From contig JAGGNK010015225.1 in NCBI GenBank assembly GCA_017590115.1, positions 372,001-436,000 of the forward strand: DNA of 64,000 nucleotides, given 5' to 3'. Both the position numbers and the translations under genes were made by a program. Positions 23,791 to 34,895 of the stretch are shown piece by piece (position 1 is the stretch's first letter; each line of letters begins with the position of its first letter). Source of the DNA: Montifringilla adamsi (lineage: Eukaryota > Chordata > Aves > Passeriformes > Passeridae). The notes under the pieces are model-generated. The model ran no database searches, had not been told where the DNA came from, and saw only the letters and a list, made by a program, of their open reading frames with translations.

Positions 23791-24287
23791 TGAAGGAAAC
23801 TGAGGGTTTGAGGGCAAAAATCCGAGCCTGGCTGAAGGAGCTGCCGAGCTGCCCTGGCACAGGGAAGTTGACTTTGTGCCAGCAGCTGCAGGAAGCTCTG
23901 AGGGTGTGATCAGCACCACATTCCTGTGCCAAGCATTGTTGGCAAGCACTGCAGTGACCTGGCTGTTTGCTGGAACGGACTGAGAGCCCTCAGACAGAGA
24001 AAGCTGAGCCCAAGGGCCTTAGGTATTTCTTTGTGACCACCCCAAAGCATGTCCCACCCTGTTACCTCTGTGCTAAAGCATGAGGCAGGGACTGGGTCTG
24101 CACTGTGTGCAAGGTGGACGCAAAGAAGTGACTGAGAATCATCTTCAGAGCAAGAATCTACATTTTTGTTTGCAAAAAGCTAAGGCAAATAGTCACTGGT
24201 GTTGTGCTTCCTCCAGGCAAATAGCACAATGTGCCTCTCCTCTGCACCAGTCTAGGGAGTAAAAGTGAGAGCAGACACCATCTTTTC
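23791..24287. other. Unique non-coding stretch
   Basis: Nothing recognised. Confidence 0.5.
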
Positions 24288-24345
24288 ATAGAACCAGAGA
24301 AATGTTTTGGGTTGGGAGGGACCCTAAAAATCATCTTGTAGACCT
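24288..24345 (-). mobile_element. Short CR1 LINE 3' end fragment, antisense
   Basis: 'catagaaccagagaaatg', 'ttttgggttgggagggaccc' and 'taaaaatcatc' match the first ~55 bp of the reverse-complemented CR1 tail. It is very short, so it is either strongly truncated or decayed. Confidence 0.75.
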
Positions 24346-26524
24346 TTAAGATCACCTAATAATCTTTTCCAAAATATCTGATTGCATCTTCCCCCTGTAG
24401 CGCTGCAGACTGTTTTTCTTCCACAAGGGATAAACATTTTAAAGTATTAATTCAGACTATTCTGTTTTCAAAAGGCACTGAGGGAGACTTGACCATGATT
24501 TATTACTATTCAGGGATTGGGGACATGGGTTGGTGACACCACCATGACATTCCTGCTCTTCAGACAGATTTGCAATGGAAAATTTAAACAGATTCCTAAT
24601 TTTGACCCCAGAGCTCTGGCTCAGCTGCTTAAAAAATGTGTGTGGTGGTACAGCCCAGGCACAAACTTATTTTGATGAACCTGGTTTTCTTTCTGAGGCA
24701 TTGCCTGAAAATCGCTTCACCTTTGCAGATGGGTTGGGATGTGAGAATTGGTCCAACTTTCCTCTCAGAGTGCAGAGCAGACATGGAAAACAGCTTTTAA
24801 GCACTTGCACAATTCTCTGTGCATCTTCAGGGCATGAAGGGAGTCAGCTTAGGAGATTTGCTGGTTAGAAATAAATAAGTAGAGTCAGATGGGAAATAAA
24901 TTTGAAAGAAAGGAGGATATCTGCCCTTTGGGTGTTCAGTCAGGCTCTTTAGTTGGGTCTAAGGCTCATCTTCATTTTCAAGGTCCTTCCCTAGGTGCAG
25001 GTGTGTCCAAAGAGGGTCACTTACAGCAGACTGAGCAGAGGGGGATGTTCCAGGAACTTAGTAGGGGTTTCTGATTTTGCTCTCGATACAGGGAATTGAA
25101 GTTTCCTGTTTTCACATATATTTTCCAGAAATACCTATCTAAATCTAGGTGACCTCCATAAGAACACAGGATGTATCTGGTGGCTATCAGCTGCTTCACA
25201 GAGAACGAGTGTTACATCTTCATCTGGGAAATTTTTTTGGCTCAGAAGCTCTTCTCAGAAAACCTAGCCAGTAAAAAATCAAAATATGGATATTGGTTGA
25301 ACCAAAATTAATTTTTTTTTCTTTTTTTTTTTTTTTCTTCACAAAAATAGAAAACCAGGCAAAAATCATATCAGGTTGAGTCATCACTTTGGGTTCAACA
25401 TTTTAAATCAGGTGGCTTTTTCTGCTTATCCCTGCAAGCTCTTGAGAAAGGTCAACTTAAATCACAGCAAAGTTTGCAATTTAGCACTTAAACTTTTCAG
25501 TTTGAAAGCAAGTAAAAAAGTGTTTTTTCAACATCTTTGAGTTATTTATTTATTAATTTATAGTTTTTTTCCTATTTGACAGTGTTTCTCTGGGCAGTTC
25601 ACAGGCAGACCTGTGGTACACTCCAGCAGGACCCTCGTCTGGAGGAAGATGTTTCTCCTTGATTAGACTGAACCATCTTGACCCAGCCCTTGAGAGAAAC
25701 CTATAATAAGCACATTTTTCACCCCTCTAAGGCTTGCTTTGGAAACTGGAAAAAAGCAATCTGTCAGTACTCAAAGCTCAAGAAAAAAGAATATACATTT
25801 TTGGACATTGCCGTAGCAGAATAAAAAAGGTGAAGAAAAACAGACAATTAAATCTCCTGTCACTTGTGGGTGAACCCCAAAATATTGCTTTTGGAAGCAA
25901 AAAAGGGTTTAATTTAACCTATCCAATGGGGTTTTTGGGGGTGGGGAAGTGCCCAGCTGAGAAATGCAAAGCAGAGGCAAACCAGGGAAGGGGATCACAC
26001 CTCAGAGGTGTGACCTGGCTCAGAGAGGTGCTGGGGAGGCACAAAGCCCCTGTCCAGCTGATAAGGCTCAAACCCTTTGCCAGGCTGAGGACAGAGCACT
26101 AAGTGTTCTTATTCCTTTTGCCCTGGCAGCCTGCTGGGCTGGGAGGAATGTGATTCTCCTCCCTCTTTCCTTTTATCAGTGCACGTTACTCCGCGGATTT
26201 GTAACTGTCTCGGATTTTGCCTTCGTAATCCTGACGCAAACCCACCGGATCCACGGAGTGAATTATTACTTATTTTGGGACGCTTCTTCTGGCTCTCCAA
26301 CAAGCTGATTCCAGTTATGGCAACAAGAGGAACATATGTTTGGGGGGGGGAAAAAAAGCTGCAGTTCTCTCTGTGGTGATGTCTATCTGTGTTGGCAGGG
26401 TCCCTCACGGTGTTATTCCGATGCGTCTCAACCACTCACTTGAGCGATGAGGCAGCTCAAAAACAGTCACAGAGAAAAATCTGCAACATTCATCAGCAAA
26501 AAATGGATGTGTGGTTCTGGGGCA
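24346..26524. other. Unique non-coding stretch with T-runs and a CpG-dense patch
   Basis: T-rich runs lie at about 25308-25337 and an AT-rich stretch at 25535-25575. Within 26178-26280 there are about eight CpGs in ~90 bp ('ttactccgcggatttg', 'tgacgcaaacccaccggatc'), unusual beside CpG-poor flanks. No exon is evident. Confidence 0.45.
25308..25337. repeat. T-rich run
   Basis: A long thymine tract broken by a single C. Confidence 0.93.
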
Positions 26525-26617
26525 GAGAGGATGGAATGGCCTGAAGTTGCACCAGGGAAAGTTCAGGTTGGATATTATGAAAAGTTTTGTCACTGGAAGA
26601 TTGATTAAGCATTGTAA
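26525..26617 (+). mobile_element. CR1 LINE fragment, sense
   Basis: 'gaggatggaatggcctgaag', 'ttgcaccagggaaagttcag' and 'gttggatattatgaaaag' match a CR1 subfamily body with 'tgccagggaaggttcaggttggat'. There is no tail. Confidence 0.75.
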
Positions 26618-26639
26618 CAAGGGATGTGGAAAAATAATT

Positions 26640-26825
26640 TTTCAAAAAACAAGAGTTGGCACTTTGTGATATGTAGTGATAGACAAGGGAAAATGGTTTT
26701 AAGCAGAAAGAGGGGAGATTTAGGTGGGATATTAGGAATAAATTCTTCCCTGGGAGAGTGGTTAAATACTGGAAGTGGTTGCCCAGAGAAGCTGTGGCTG
26801 CCCTGTCCCTGGAATGTTCAACACT
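26640..26825 (+). mobile_element. CR1 LINE fragment, sense
   Basis: 'gtagtgatagacaagggaaa', 'atggttttaagcagaaagag', 'gggatattaggaataaattc' and 'ttgcccagagaagctgtggc' follow the CR1 body order and stop at 'tccctggaatgttcaac'. It follows another CR1 piece in the same orientation but of a different subfamily type. Confidence 0.85.
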
Positions 26826-27539
26826 TTTTCTCCTAATGAGGACGATTTGAGGTTTTCAAGACAGAGCTGCTTTGAAGACTTCTACTAAATGTGTACATCA
26901 CATCTTTGTGCACTGCAAACGGGTTATCCAGTCACCTGAGGCACACACAGACATCCAGAATCTCTCACAGGCAGGCACCGGGGAGGAATGCCATGAGAGG
27001 GAGCTGGAGAAATTACCTGCGTGCCACGGGGCTGAGTCACTCCGGGACTGAGTCTACTTATCAGGGGGAAATGGTACACGGTGGAACATTGTTTAAATGT
27101 GAAATCCCATCTGTGTCAGTGAAGGGGCAGAACGTAAATTACAGGCAGCAGAGGGAGGCTGGCATGTGGGAAAGGCAGAGAAACGAAAGGCAGGTTTCAG
27201 TGTGAATTCAGAGCAGAGACACAACAAGAGAGAGCTGGATTTAAGGAAGGAAAAATGGGGCAGGGGGAAAGGAAAGAGCTTGGCAGTATGAAAAGAGGAA
27301 CAGATTAAAAATGTAACCCATATTCTAATTAGTAGTGGAGCCCAGAAGTTCCAGACATGGTTCTCTGAGCAAGGAGGTGTCAGCCCAATCTCTCCCAACT
27401 CACCCTGTGCAAACTCAGAGCTGGACTCTGCTTTGGGCCACAAGACAAATCAGGACCAAGCACTGAGCTGCGCCTCTTGGAATGCAAGCCTCTCTGAGCT
27501 CCTCAGAGAGAGAGATGAATGCAGGGGTTGAATGAAAGC
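26826..27539. other. Unique non-coding stretch
   Basis: No gene or repeat recognised. Confidence 0.5.
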
Positions 27540-28360
27540 CTTTAGAGAAATTAAGATATATTAAGCCACACAGATATGAAGTAGAAGTGTAGGTTTAAGT
27601 TTTTAAGTAAGTGTAAGTTATAGTTTTAAGTTAGTAGAAATATATTTTAAGTCCCTTAAGAAACTGTGTTAGCTAGTAAAGGCCCTAAAGCCTAGTTTAA
27701 AAGTTCAGTAACTTAGCTCCAAACATAACAAAAACATAGCAGAACCTTGTTTCCATCTCTAAAACAGATAGAACTAAATAGATAGAACTATTCATGTAAA
27801 TAGATAAACTTATATACATAAATTTTAAATAAGAAAACAGTATATTTGCATAAATATATAATATTATATGTGTAGGTTTTTAGGTAAGAACTGACATTAC
27901 TCTCATACTACTTTTTCATGGTGGAGTCAAGTTTAGATTGGTTTAGAAATTATGTTTTAGGATTGTGTTTTTCACTGATTGGATGTTTTATTAATAAAAT
28001 GTCCTGTAATGGGGTGCAAGAAACAACAACCACAGCAACAAGAAGAGAAGGAAGGAAGAACAACAAAAAGAAGAAAGAAGAAATAAGGGCTGTGATCCCT
28101 GCTGCTACTGCTGGGGACATTTACTCATCTACTCCAGGGAACAATTGTGGCCACTGCTGCCACTGCTCCTGCAGGGAACCTGGCACTCCACACCAGAGAG
28201 CAGCCTTGCAGCTCCTGCTCCAGCTTGGACTCTATGCCAGAAAACTTTAGCAGGGACTTTAACACCTTGAACTCTTTGCCTTGGAGACTGATGTATTCAT
28301 GCAATAAACAACTTTATAGGAACCAACAACTGCTTGTGTCTCTTTGAAGACGCGAGGCCC
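27540..28360 (+). mobile_element. LTR-like block (possible solo LTR of an endogenous retrovirus)
   Basis: The composition changes abruptly to AT-rich. It has internal near-repeats ('tgtaggtttaagtttttaag' at 27588, 'gtgtaggtttttaggtaag' at 27871). In order come a reverse CCAAT box ('tgattgg', ~27976), a TATA-like 'tattaataaaat' (~27990), an A/G-rich stretch, a canonical AATAAA at 28303-28308 and a downstream GT-rich 'cttgtgtctctttg'. That promoter-to-poly(A) order within ~350 bp is typical of LTRs. I found no firm TG...CA ends and no target-site duplication, so the boundaries and identity are tentative. A non-retroviral AT-rich repeat is the alternative. Confidence 0.4.
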
Positions 28361-29544
28361 AGCTAAAGCTCGACACACACCAAAGGCAGAACCTGATCCT
28401 GCAAAAACAACAAACAGGATGGGCTGCAGCAACACTCCTTCCTCCTCTCCTGCAGCCCAGCTTTGCAGGCAGCGTGTGGTTGCTGTACATTTGGATTTTA
28501 ATCCTGAGCTGTGGGTTAGTGGTAACTGGTGGGTGACTCCTTGTCCTGCAGCAGTGATGAAGAGGATCCTCTTCCTCCTGCCCCCTACTCAGCTCTGTCA
28601 GATCTGTTGGTAGGCTCTCTAATCAAAACCCAGCATCTGTGGGAAGGGTTAGCATTTACTGAGCCTTGTAGAGCATGTGGAGGAAAACAGCTTTAGCTCC
28701 AAAACAAGCAGCTGATATCATCAGCAGGTATCCCGTAGCTCTGTTCTGATGATGATGACACTGCACAGAAAAGCCACCCCTAAAATTCTGTCTCTGACTG
28801 AAAGTGCTCCAGGAAAAGCCGCAGAGGCAGCTGCTTTCTCTGCTGCAGCAAACTGTGTAGGATGCTTTATAAGGAAATCACCAATTTCCTTTATAAGGAA
28901 ATAACCATGCTTTCTTAGCTTCAGTGTTTACTGCAGACTTCTTCTCCAAACTTACCAGATCTGCCTGCCTTGTGGCAGGAGAAGAAAGACACTATTCAGA
29001 GTGGAGAATTAAATAATTTGTAGGCAGTTACAAGTCCACAGGACAGCAGAAGACAAGGAGATTGAGGGTGCTGGCCAATGTCTGAATGACCGTGCCAACT
29101 CCTGGAGTTTCCTGATGGAAAAAGACAGAGATCCCATTCACATTCAAAGAGGCAGGTGAAAGGATCCAAGGAACTTAAATCTGGTTGACTTTTCTTCAGA
29201 TCTTTGGAAAATAATGGGACAAGCCCCTCTGCGAGCTGTGTACAGGAACGGGAGTTTTAAAAAAAAAAGAGGATTATGAACATGATTTACTGAGAACAGG
29301 CTGTGTTTGGACAACTTTGTTGACTCCTGGGATGAGGTGACAGGCAAGAGCAGCTGGTGTCTCCTACCTGTATTTAAGCAGCACTTCTGACATGGTCTCA
29401 CAGGTCTGTGCACAGACTGGAGAGATGGGGACTGGATGGGCAGAGTATGAGGCTGCAGCAGGAGATGGACTTTGCTCAGTGAAGATAAAGGTGAACTGCA
29501 AGATAGCAAGAGAAGAGTAAAAAAAAATGCAGAAAAAGAAATTC
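28361..29544. other. Unique non-coding stretch
   Basis: No gene recognised. It contains a short combined direct/inverted repeat at 28865-28903. Confidence 0.5.
28865..28903. repeat. Short direct and near-inverted repeat
   Basis: 'ctttataaggaaat' occurs at about 28865 and 28889 with 'caccaatttc' between. 'ataaggaaat' and the intervening 'atttcctttat' also form an imperfect inverted repeat. Confidence 0.8.
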
Positions 29545-29700
29545 TGTCTGGTTTTAAGGTGCAATTCTTCACCATGGGTGTGACTGGTTATTGAAACAGC
29601 TTTAGAATATCCTTGGAGGGGTTAAAAGTTGGACTAGATGATATCTGGTGGAACAAAACCTAACTTTGAAATTAACTCTGATGATAATCAGGCTATGATT
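29545..29700 (+). mobile_element. Decayed CR1 LINE fragment, sense (tentative)
   Basis: 'gcaattcttcaccatgggtg', 'atatccttggaggggttaaa' and 'gttggactagatgatatctg' resemble an old CR1 3' end, ending near 'ctatgatt'. Divergence is high. Confidence 0.45.
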
Positions 29701-30949
29701 AAATGATGGGTCATCCTCAGTGTACTCTCACCTCTCAGAGGCCAGCTTTTTCTGCTCTCTACCAGAGGTATAAAAGTGGTTAAAAAAAACTATTCAAAGA
29801 ATGACATGATACAGGAGGAATCACTGGATTTTATTTCCTTGTTCCTGAAGCCTGGGAATTCCAGCAGCTTCCAAAGCTGTGCTTTGACAGTGAACATAAT
29901 GTACACAAACTCAAATATTTACAAGGGAGGAAAAGATAAAAATGTCCACTAAGGAAACTTTATGCCCCAAAAGGGGTTGAACTTAATCAAAAGGGTGGAA
30001 ACTTTCAAAAAGAAATGGCAAAAGTTGCAAAGTACTTATACATGGTAGAGTAAATACTTTGCAGGCACCAAACTGGATGCTCAGAGGATAAATATATATC
30101 ATGTATTAAAAAGATATTTTAAAAAGACTAAATCTAGATAAATAAGTGGTTAGTAAAAGACTAAAAGTGATTGAAGCAAAACAAAATCCTTAAAAAGATC
30201 TATATGACAAATAAGGCATGGAAGAAACTCAATATCTGGAAGTTTAACATAAAACATCAATAAATTATGCCAACAAGATTTGAAGAAACATTTTACTAAA
30301 GGAATGAAATATCAATAAAACCTCACTCCAGTTTATTGGTACAAGAATCTGCCAGGGACTCTATGGGACTTTTAAGTGGAGTACAGGAGATGAAAGGGAG
30401 AAAGAGATGGCCACTGTGTGCAGCAGAAAGGTTTGATGAATTCTTCCAATCCTGTTAAATGTGGAGTGGATTCAGATGGTTCCTACACCAACATTGATCT
30501 TGGGGAAGAAGAGGGAGAGAGTCAATCACAGGAATGATCCCTAACAGAAGGGTCAGTAAAATAAATTATAAAAAATCAATGAAAAGAAAGGAAACATGAT
30601 TCAAGAGGGAATGGAGATACAAAACTACTGTATTATTAATCGTGCTGTGAAGCTTGTCACCTCAATCAGACTTAGCTGCAGGGGAATATAAAACAGCAAT
30701 TGTGCTGGGAATTCTTGAGAAGGGCACTACGAGGACCTGGGAAATTAATGCTGACATCTGAATTAAACTCACTGGTAGGGTCTGCAAGGAAAAGCAGCAT
30801 CCATAATCCCAGGGCTGAATGCAACACGTTGGGGAAAAGGCAACACCTCTTTTAGATGAATAAATCCCCAAAAATCAAACTGCTTGGAAGGAGTTTGTGA
30901 ACATGTGGTAAAATCACCCAGCTGTGTGGAAATGGGGAGTTGTCAGCAT
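29701..30949. other. AT-rich old repeat-like stretch
   Basis: A and T dominate, with many A-runs and stop codons in every frame. It lies directly upstream of a LINE reverse transcriptase relic in the same orientation and may be the decayed 5' part of the same element, but no conserved motif proves that. Confidence 0.35.
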
Positions 30950-31545
30950 GGTCTTTCAACAGAGCAGTCAAAAAATGAAGTTGTGGGATTAATTATTCTT
31001 GTAGATTATTAATTTATTAAAAGGTAAGAAACAAAGAATTTATTTGTTTTGATGATGGGAAACATTGCCAGGAGAGTCCTGCAGGGTTTTCCACTGGGAA
31101 CTGTGCTCTTGAACGCACTTGTAAATGATTTGGAAAAGGCTGACAATAAAAGAGTGATGAAATTTGCTGATGACACAGAATTATTCATGGTAATTGAAAC
31201 TAATATTCCCATCAGGAGTTGTAGGATCATCTCAACACCGGGCAACAAAGAGACAGGTGACACTGAGTGTTAGTAAATGCAAAGTAATGCACATGTGGGA
31301 AATGCAGCTCTAAATATTTATACACAGTGATGGTCTCTGGGGTAGCTGTTTCCACTCACAAAAGAGATCTTGGCATCAGAGCCCAGGGGAACTGAATGTT
31401 AGGAATTACTGGAACAGTGAACAAACCAGAGAGTAACAGAATGGAGCTGCTTAAATCTGCAGTGTAGCCTTTTGCGTGGAAGCATTCCAGTTGCTTTTCT
31501 AAAATCTCCTTTCAGAACTATGAAAGGTGGGGAAGAATGGAGAAG
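30950..31545 (+). pseudogene. Ancient CR1/L3-clade LINE reverse transcriptase relic
   Basis: An open frame at 31049-31273 encodes 'LQGFPLGTVLLNALVNDLEK' and then 'MKFADDTEL'. These match the conserved non-LTR reverse transcriptase blocks 'PQGSVLGPVLFNIFINDL' and 'KFADDTKL', the second containing the catalytic FADD box. Downstream DNA still reads 'gtaaatgcaaagtaatgcac' (the 'CKVMH' block of this clade) and 'actcacaaaagagatcttgg' (the 'KDLG' block), but in other frames with stops, so the gene is dead. It is far more diverged than the CR1 tails elsewhere in the window, pointing to an old insertion of the CR1/L3 type. Confidence 0.85.
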
Positions 31546-31917
31546 GTAAGTAGGAAGTGGTTACTCACTATTATTCATAACACAGGAACCAAGATGCATC
31601 CAGTAAAGTGACCAGGAGTGAGACTGGAAGAGAAATGAAAGGAAATACTTCATCACACATGCCTGTATGACTGCAATTCCTTCTCTCTGAGTCACCAGGG
31701 TGGGATTCATCTGACTGAGCTTGAAGAGTGGATTCACCTCGTTTGAACTGGGCATCTTTTGTGCCAGAGGCCACTCCTGAGCTGGTGACAGGCTCCACAG
31801 AGAGCCAGGATTGGTAGGAATGTGATTCACCTCACCCACTGGAGAGCTTTCTGTTAGCAGAGGTTGTGTAACACCTCATTGGCCACTGACTGTACTGTCC
31901 AGCTCCCTGCACACAAA
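31546..31917. other. Unassigned stretch downstream of the LINE relic
   Basis: It may be the decayed 3' part of the old LINE. No tail or motif is recognisable. Confidence 0.4.
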
Positions 31918-32440
31918 ACCATGGAATCAGAGCATGATTGGCTTTGGAAGGGACCTAAAGATCATCCAGTGCCACCCTGCCATGGGCAGGGACACTTTCC
32001 ACCATCCCAGGATGCTCCAAGCCCTGTCCAACCTGGCCTTGGACACTTCCAGGGATCCAGGGGCAGCCACAGCTTCTCTGGGCACCCTGTGCCAGGGCCT
32101 CACCACCCTCCCAGCCAGGAATTTCATCCTTATATTCAATCAAAATCTACACTTAGTTTAAAACTCTTGTCTCTTGTCTTTTTCATGGTCTTGGAAAAAG
32201 TCTTATTCCATCTCTTAACCCCTTTCATGTATTGGAAGGCTGCATTAAGGTCTCCCCAAAGCCTTCTCTTTCCAGATTTCTTCATAGCAGAGGTGCTGCA
32301 GCCCTCTGAGCATCTTTGTGTCCTCCTCTGGGCTTGCTCTGAGCAAATGGAGCTCAAACATCTGGGGTGGGAGCTCCAAGAGGAGCACAAAAAGCAGGCA
32401 CAGGTCCCATTTCCCAGGGATTGCCACGATGACAGGCACG
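31918..32440 (-). mobile_element. CR1 LINE fragment, antisense, long, with 3' tail
   Basis: Starts 'ccatggaatcagagcatgat', then 'gatcatccagtgccaccctg', 'ttccagggatccaggggcag' and 'cagggcctcaccaccctccc'. It extends upstream through 'aaggtctccccaaagccttc', 'gcagaggtgctgcagccctc' and 'gtgtcctcctctgggcttgc'. A 238-codon open frame across it on the + strand is antisense CR1 and not a gene. Confidence 0.95.
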
Positions 32441-34799
32441 TCCAACACACCCGAGCTGCTAGGAAAAAAAAAAAAAAGCTTAAAAATGCTGCTACTTCTC
32501 CTTTTCTTTCCCTTCTTTTTCAACAGGTTGACCTTAAAGGGCAACATGCTCCACACTCTGTCTGGTTTACAGGCAGATAAGAGCCACATCCTGGCTCTGG
32601 GTGGATGAAGGGGAAGATAAGTTGCTTTCATGGATGTGTCTGGGAAAGGGATAAATTATCTCCTTTCTGGGCTCTTTGTTGCTCCTTGCTGGATTTCGGG
32701 GCTGTGTCTTTGGCAGAGCAAACACATCACAGAGGGAGATGCAGTTCATCACACAGAGCCATTGCTCTGTCCCTGGGCTGCACACCCTGTGCCCACAGCA
32801 AACGGCAGGGGAAAATGGATGGGGATGGCAAGCAGAGAAAAAGAGCATCAGTGCCTTTCTGCTGCTTCTGATACTGGTGGTAGAAGGGGACAGTGAATAA
32901 TTATGCTCAGAGAACAGGAGCATCAATGAGATAAGGAAATCTGCTGCCCCTGCAAACAGGTATCCTTCCTAAAAATCACAGCTGCCTGGTTTAGCCTGGT
33001 TTTGCCATGGACCAGTCCTTTCCTTCCTCCAGCTTTTGATTCTTTCAGTCAGAGAGGGCAAGAGGACAAAGCAGCAGGCTGCCAGCATACCTGGCTTCAT
33101 CTCCTACCCTCTTCTACCTCCTGTTTACTCCTGGGTGTGTCATTGTTTTCTCTTTCATCCTTCTTCTGTCTTCTCAAATATGAACAAGGTTTTTTCCTAA
33201 GTCTCTAAAGCTCTCTGGGAGCAAGCTTTGCTTTTATTATGCTTTCATATACAATGAAAACAGGCTCCCTCTCGGGCTACTACACATTCCAGCCTCATGA
33301 GTTGTGTTAGTTAGGCAAGAAATGCACAAAATGTAAATAGCAAAGCCCAGGTCAGATGGCTCCCAAAGGTTTTTTTCTCAGACTTGTTCAGTCTGAAACC
33401 TAAATCTCCTTTTCCCAGAGCCTCCCTTTCACCTCCTGTGTTCCTGGATGATGCAGAGGATCACTGGTTTCTGTAAGTCAGAGCTCAGCAGCCCTTTCTC
33501 AACTCAGCAGTGACAGAAAAATTGCCAGCCTTGGACTCCTCTCTGACTCTTCTAAGCCCACAAACCCATGGTGCTGAAGGATTATTGATCAGCACATCCC
33601 AGGTGGGCTTTCCCACCTGCAGAAATGTAGGAGGGGCCTGAGCCAGCCCTTCACTTTGGCAATCCCCAAATTTTAAGATCACAAATATGAGTATTTAGCT
33701 ACTGCAGATCAGATGATGGGTTAATGAAAAAGTTTTTTACTCATTTATAACATCAGAGATTGTGACCCCACCCTTCCTTGTACATTTTTTTTAATGGCTT
33801 CCTCCAAGAATAAAGCATTCCTGAACACAGGTCCTCCCAGTAGCCCTGGGAAGGATGTGTCCCTCTTAGAGCAGATGGTGATTCACCCCACTGAAGGCTT
33901 TTTGTCCTTTACAGGGTTCTTTTTGAGCCCTAAAAGTGCTTTTAACCAGCTCCTGACAAGATGTCAGCTGAGACTGAGAGCGATTTATACCAATGGACTT
34001 GTGAATTGACCTCCACAACTGCTGAAAAAAGCACTTTTGTAGCAGCAATTGGCATAAAGTTGCTTGTTCTTAAAAAAAAAACAAAAACCAACCCAAACCA
34101 AAAAAACCCCAAAAAACCAACAACAACAAAAAAACCCCAACAACAAAAAACAAAACCTGAACAAATATTCTGACAGGTATCCCCAGGGGCAAGACACTTG
34201 CATGTTCTGGGGAGAAAAAAGAGCTTTTATTTTTGGCAGGACAAAGGTTTGCTTCCACTAAATTCAGATTCCTCCACAGGACCTGCTCATTTTTGCTGCC
34301 TGGATATTTAAAGGTGAAAAACAGACACCTGTAGGGATTGCTCACCCACAGAAGCTTGGCTGTCTGATGTAGAAGGAGAAGGATTGCATCCTGCAGTTGC
34401 CTGTTTTGCTCTGTGCTGGCAGCTTAGAGGATTGCCTTATGGTCCAGGTAAAATCCCAAAAATCTGTTTAAGGGCAATATTGAGAGAAGCAGATCAGTCA
34501 CAGTTTGCTCCTGGCTGGAGTTTTGGTAGGAGCCAGCTCCCAGGGTCACTCTAAGGGCTGAAAGGGAACTCAGGGACTCTGTCTGATCCTTGTGCCATTA
34601 TCAGCTTTAGATGTTCCTTATGAAATAGAAGCACTGCAAATGGGCCGAGCTTCCTGGAAAAGGAACACCTGGGATTAGTGTGTTAAGTACAGAGACAGCA
34701 AAGATTGGCATGCAGTGCCACCACTTCATTTGAAGGTGATCTTGATGTTTATCAATGACCAGCAAGAGAAACACTCCTATCACCAGGAGGGTCTGACTT
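32441..34799. other. Unique non-coding stretch
   Basis: No gene recognised. An A-run lies at 32463-32476. A pyrimidine tract ending 'cttctttttcaacag' at about 32525 resembles a splice acceptor, but no exon follows convincingly. Confidence 0.5.
34068..34163. repeat. A/C low-complexity run
   Basis: Almost exclusively A and C ('aaaaaccaacccaaaccaaa' and similar). It produces Lys/Pro/Asn/Gln-rich and Phe/Gly/Val-rich open frames that are artefacts. Confidence 0.95.
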
Positions 34800-34895
34800 T
34801 AGAAGAATTATAGAATTAATAACATGTAATAAAGCTCTAAGATCATCAAGTCCAAGTGTTAACCCAGCACCACCAACATAGGACAACACATCACC
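34800..34895 (-). mobile_element. CR1 LINE 3' end fragment, antisense, decayed
   Basis: 'attatagaattaataacatg', 'gatcatcaagtccaagtgtt' and 'acccagcaccaccaac' match the reverse-complemented tail of the CR1 subfamily with 'atcatcaagtccaacc...cagcaccacc'. Confidence 0.7.

Noticed and set aside
31864..32580. 238-codon + strand open frame as a gene
   Set aside because: Most of it is the reverse complement of a CR1 3' region (31918-32440).
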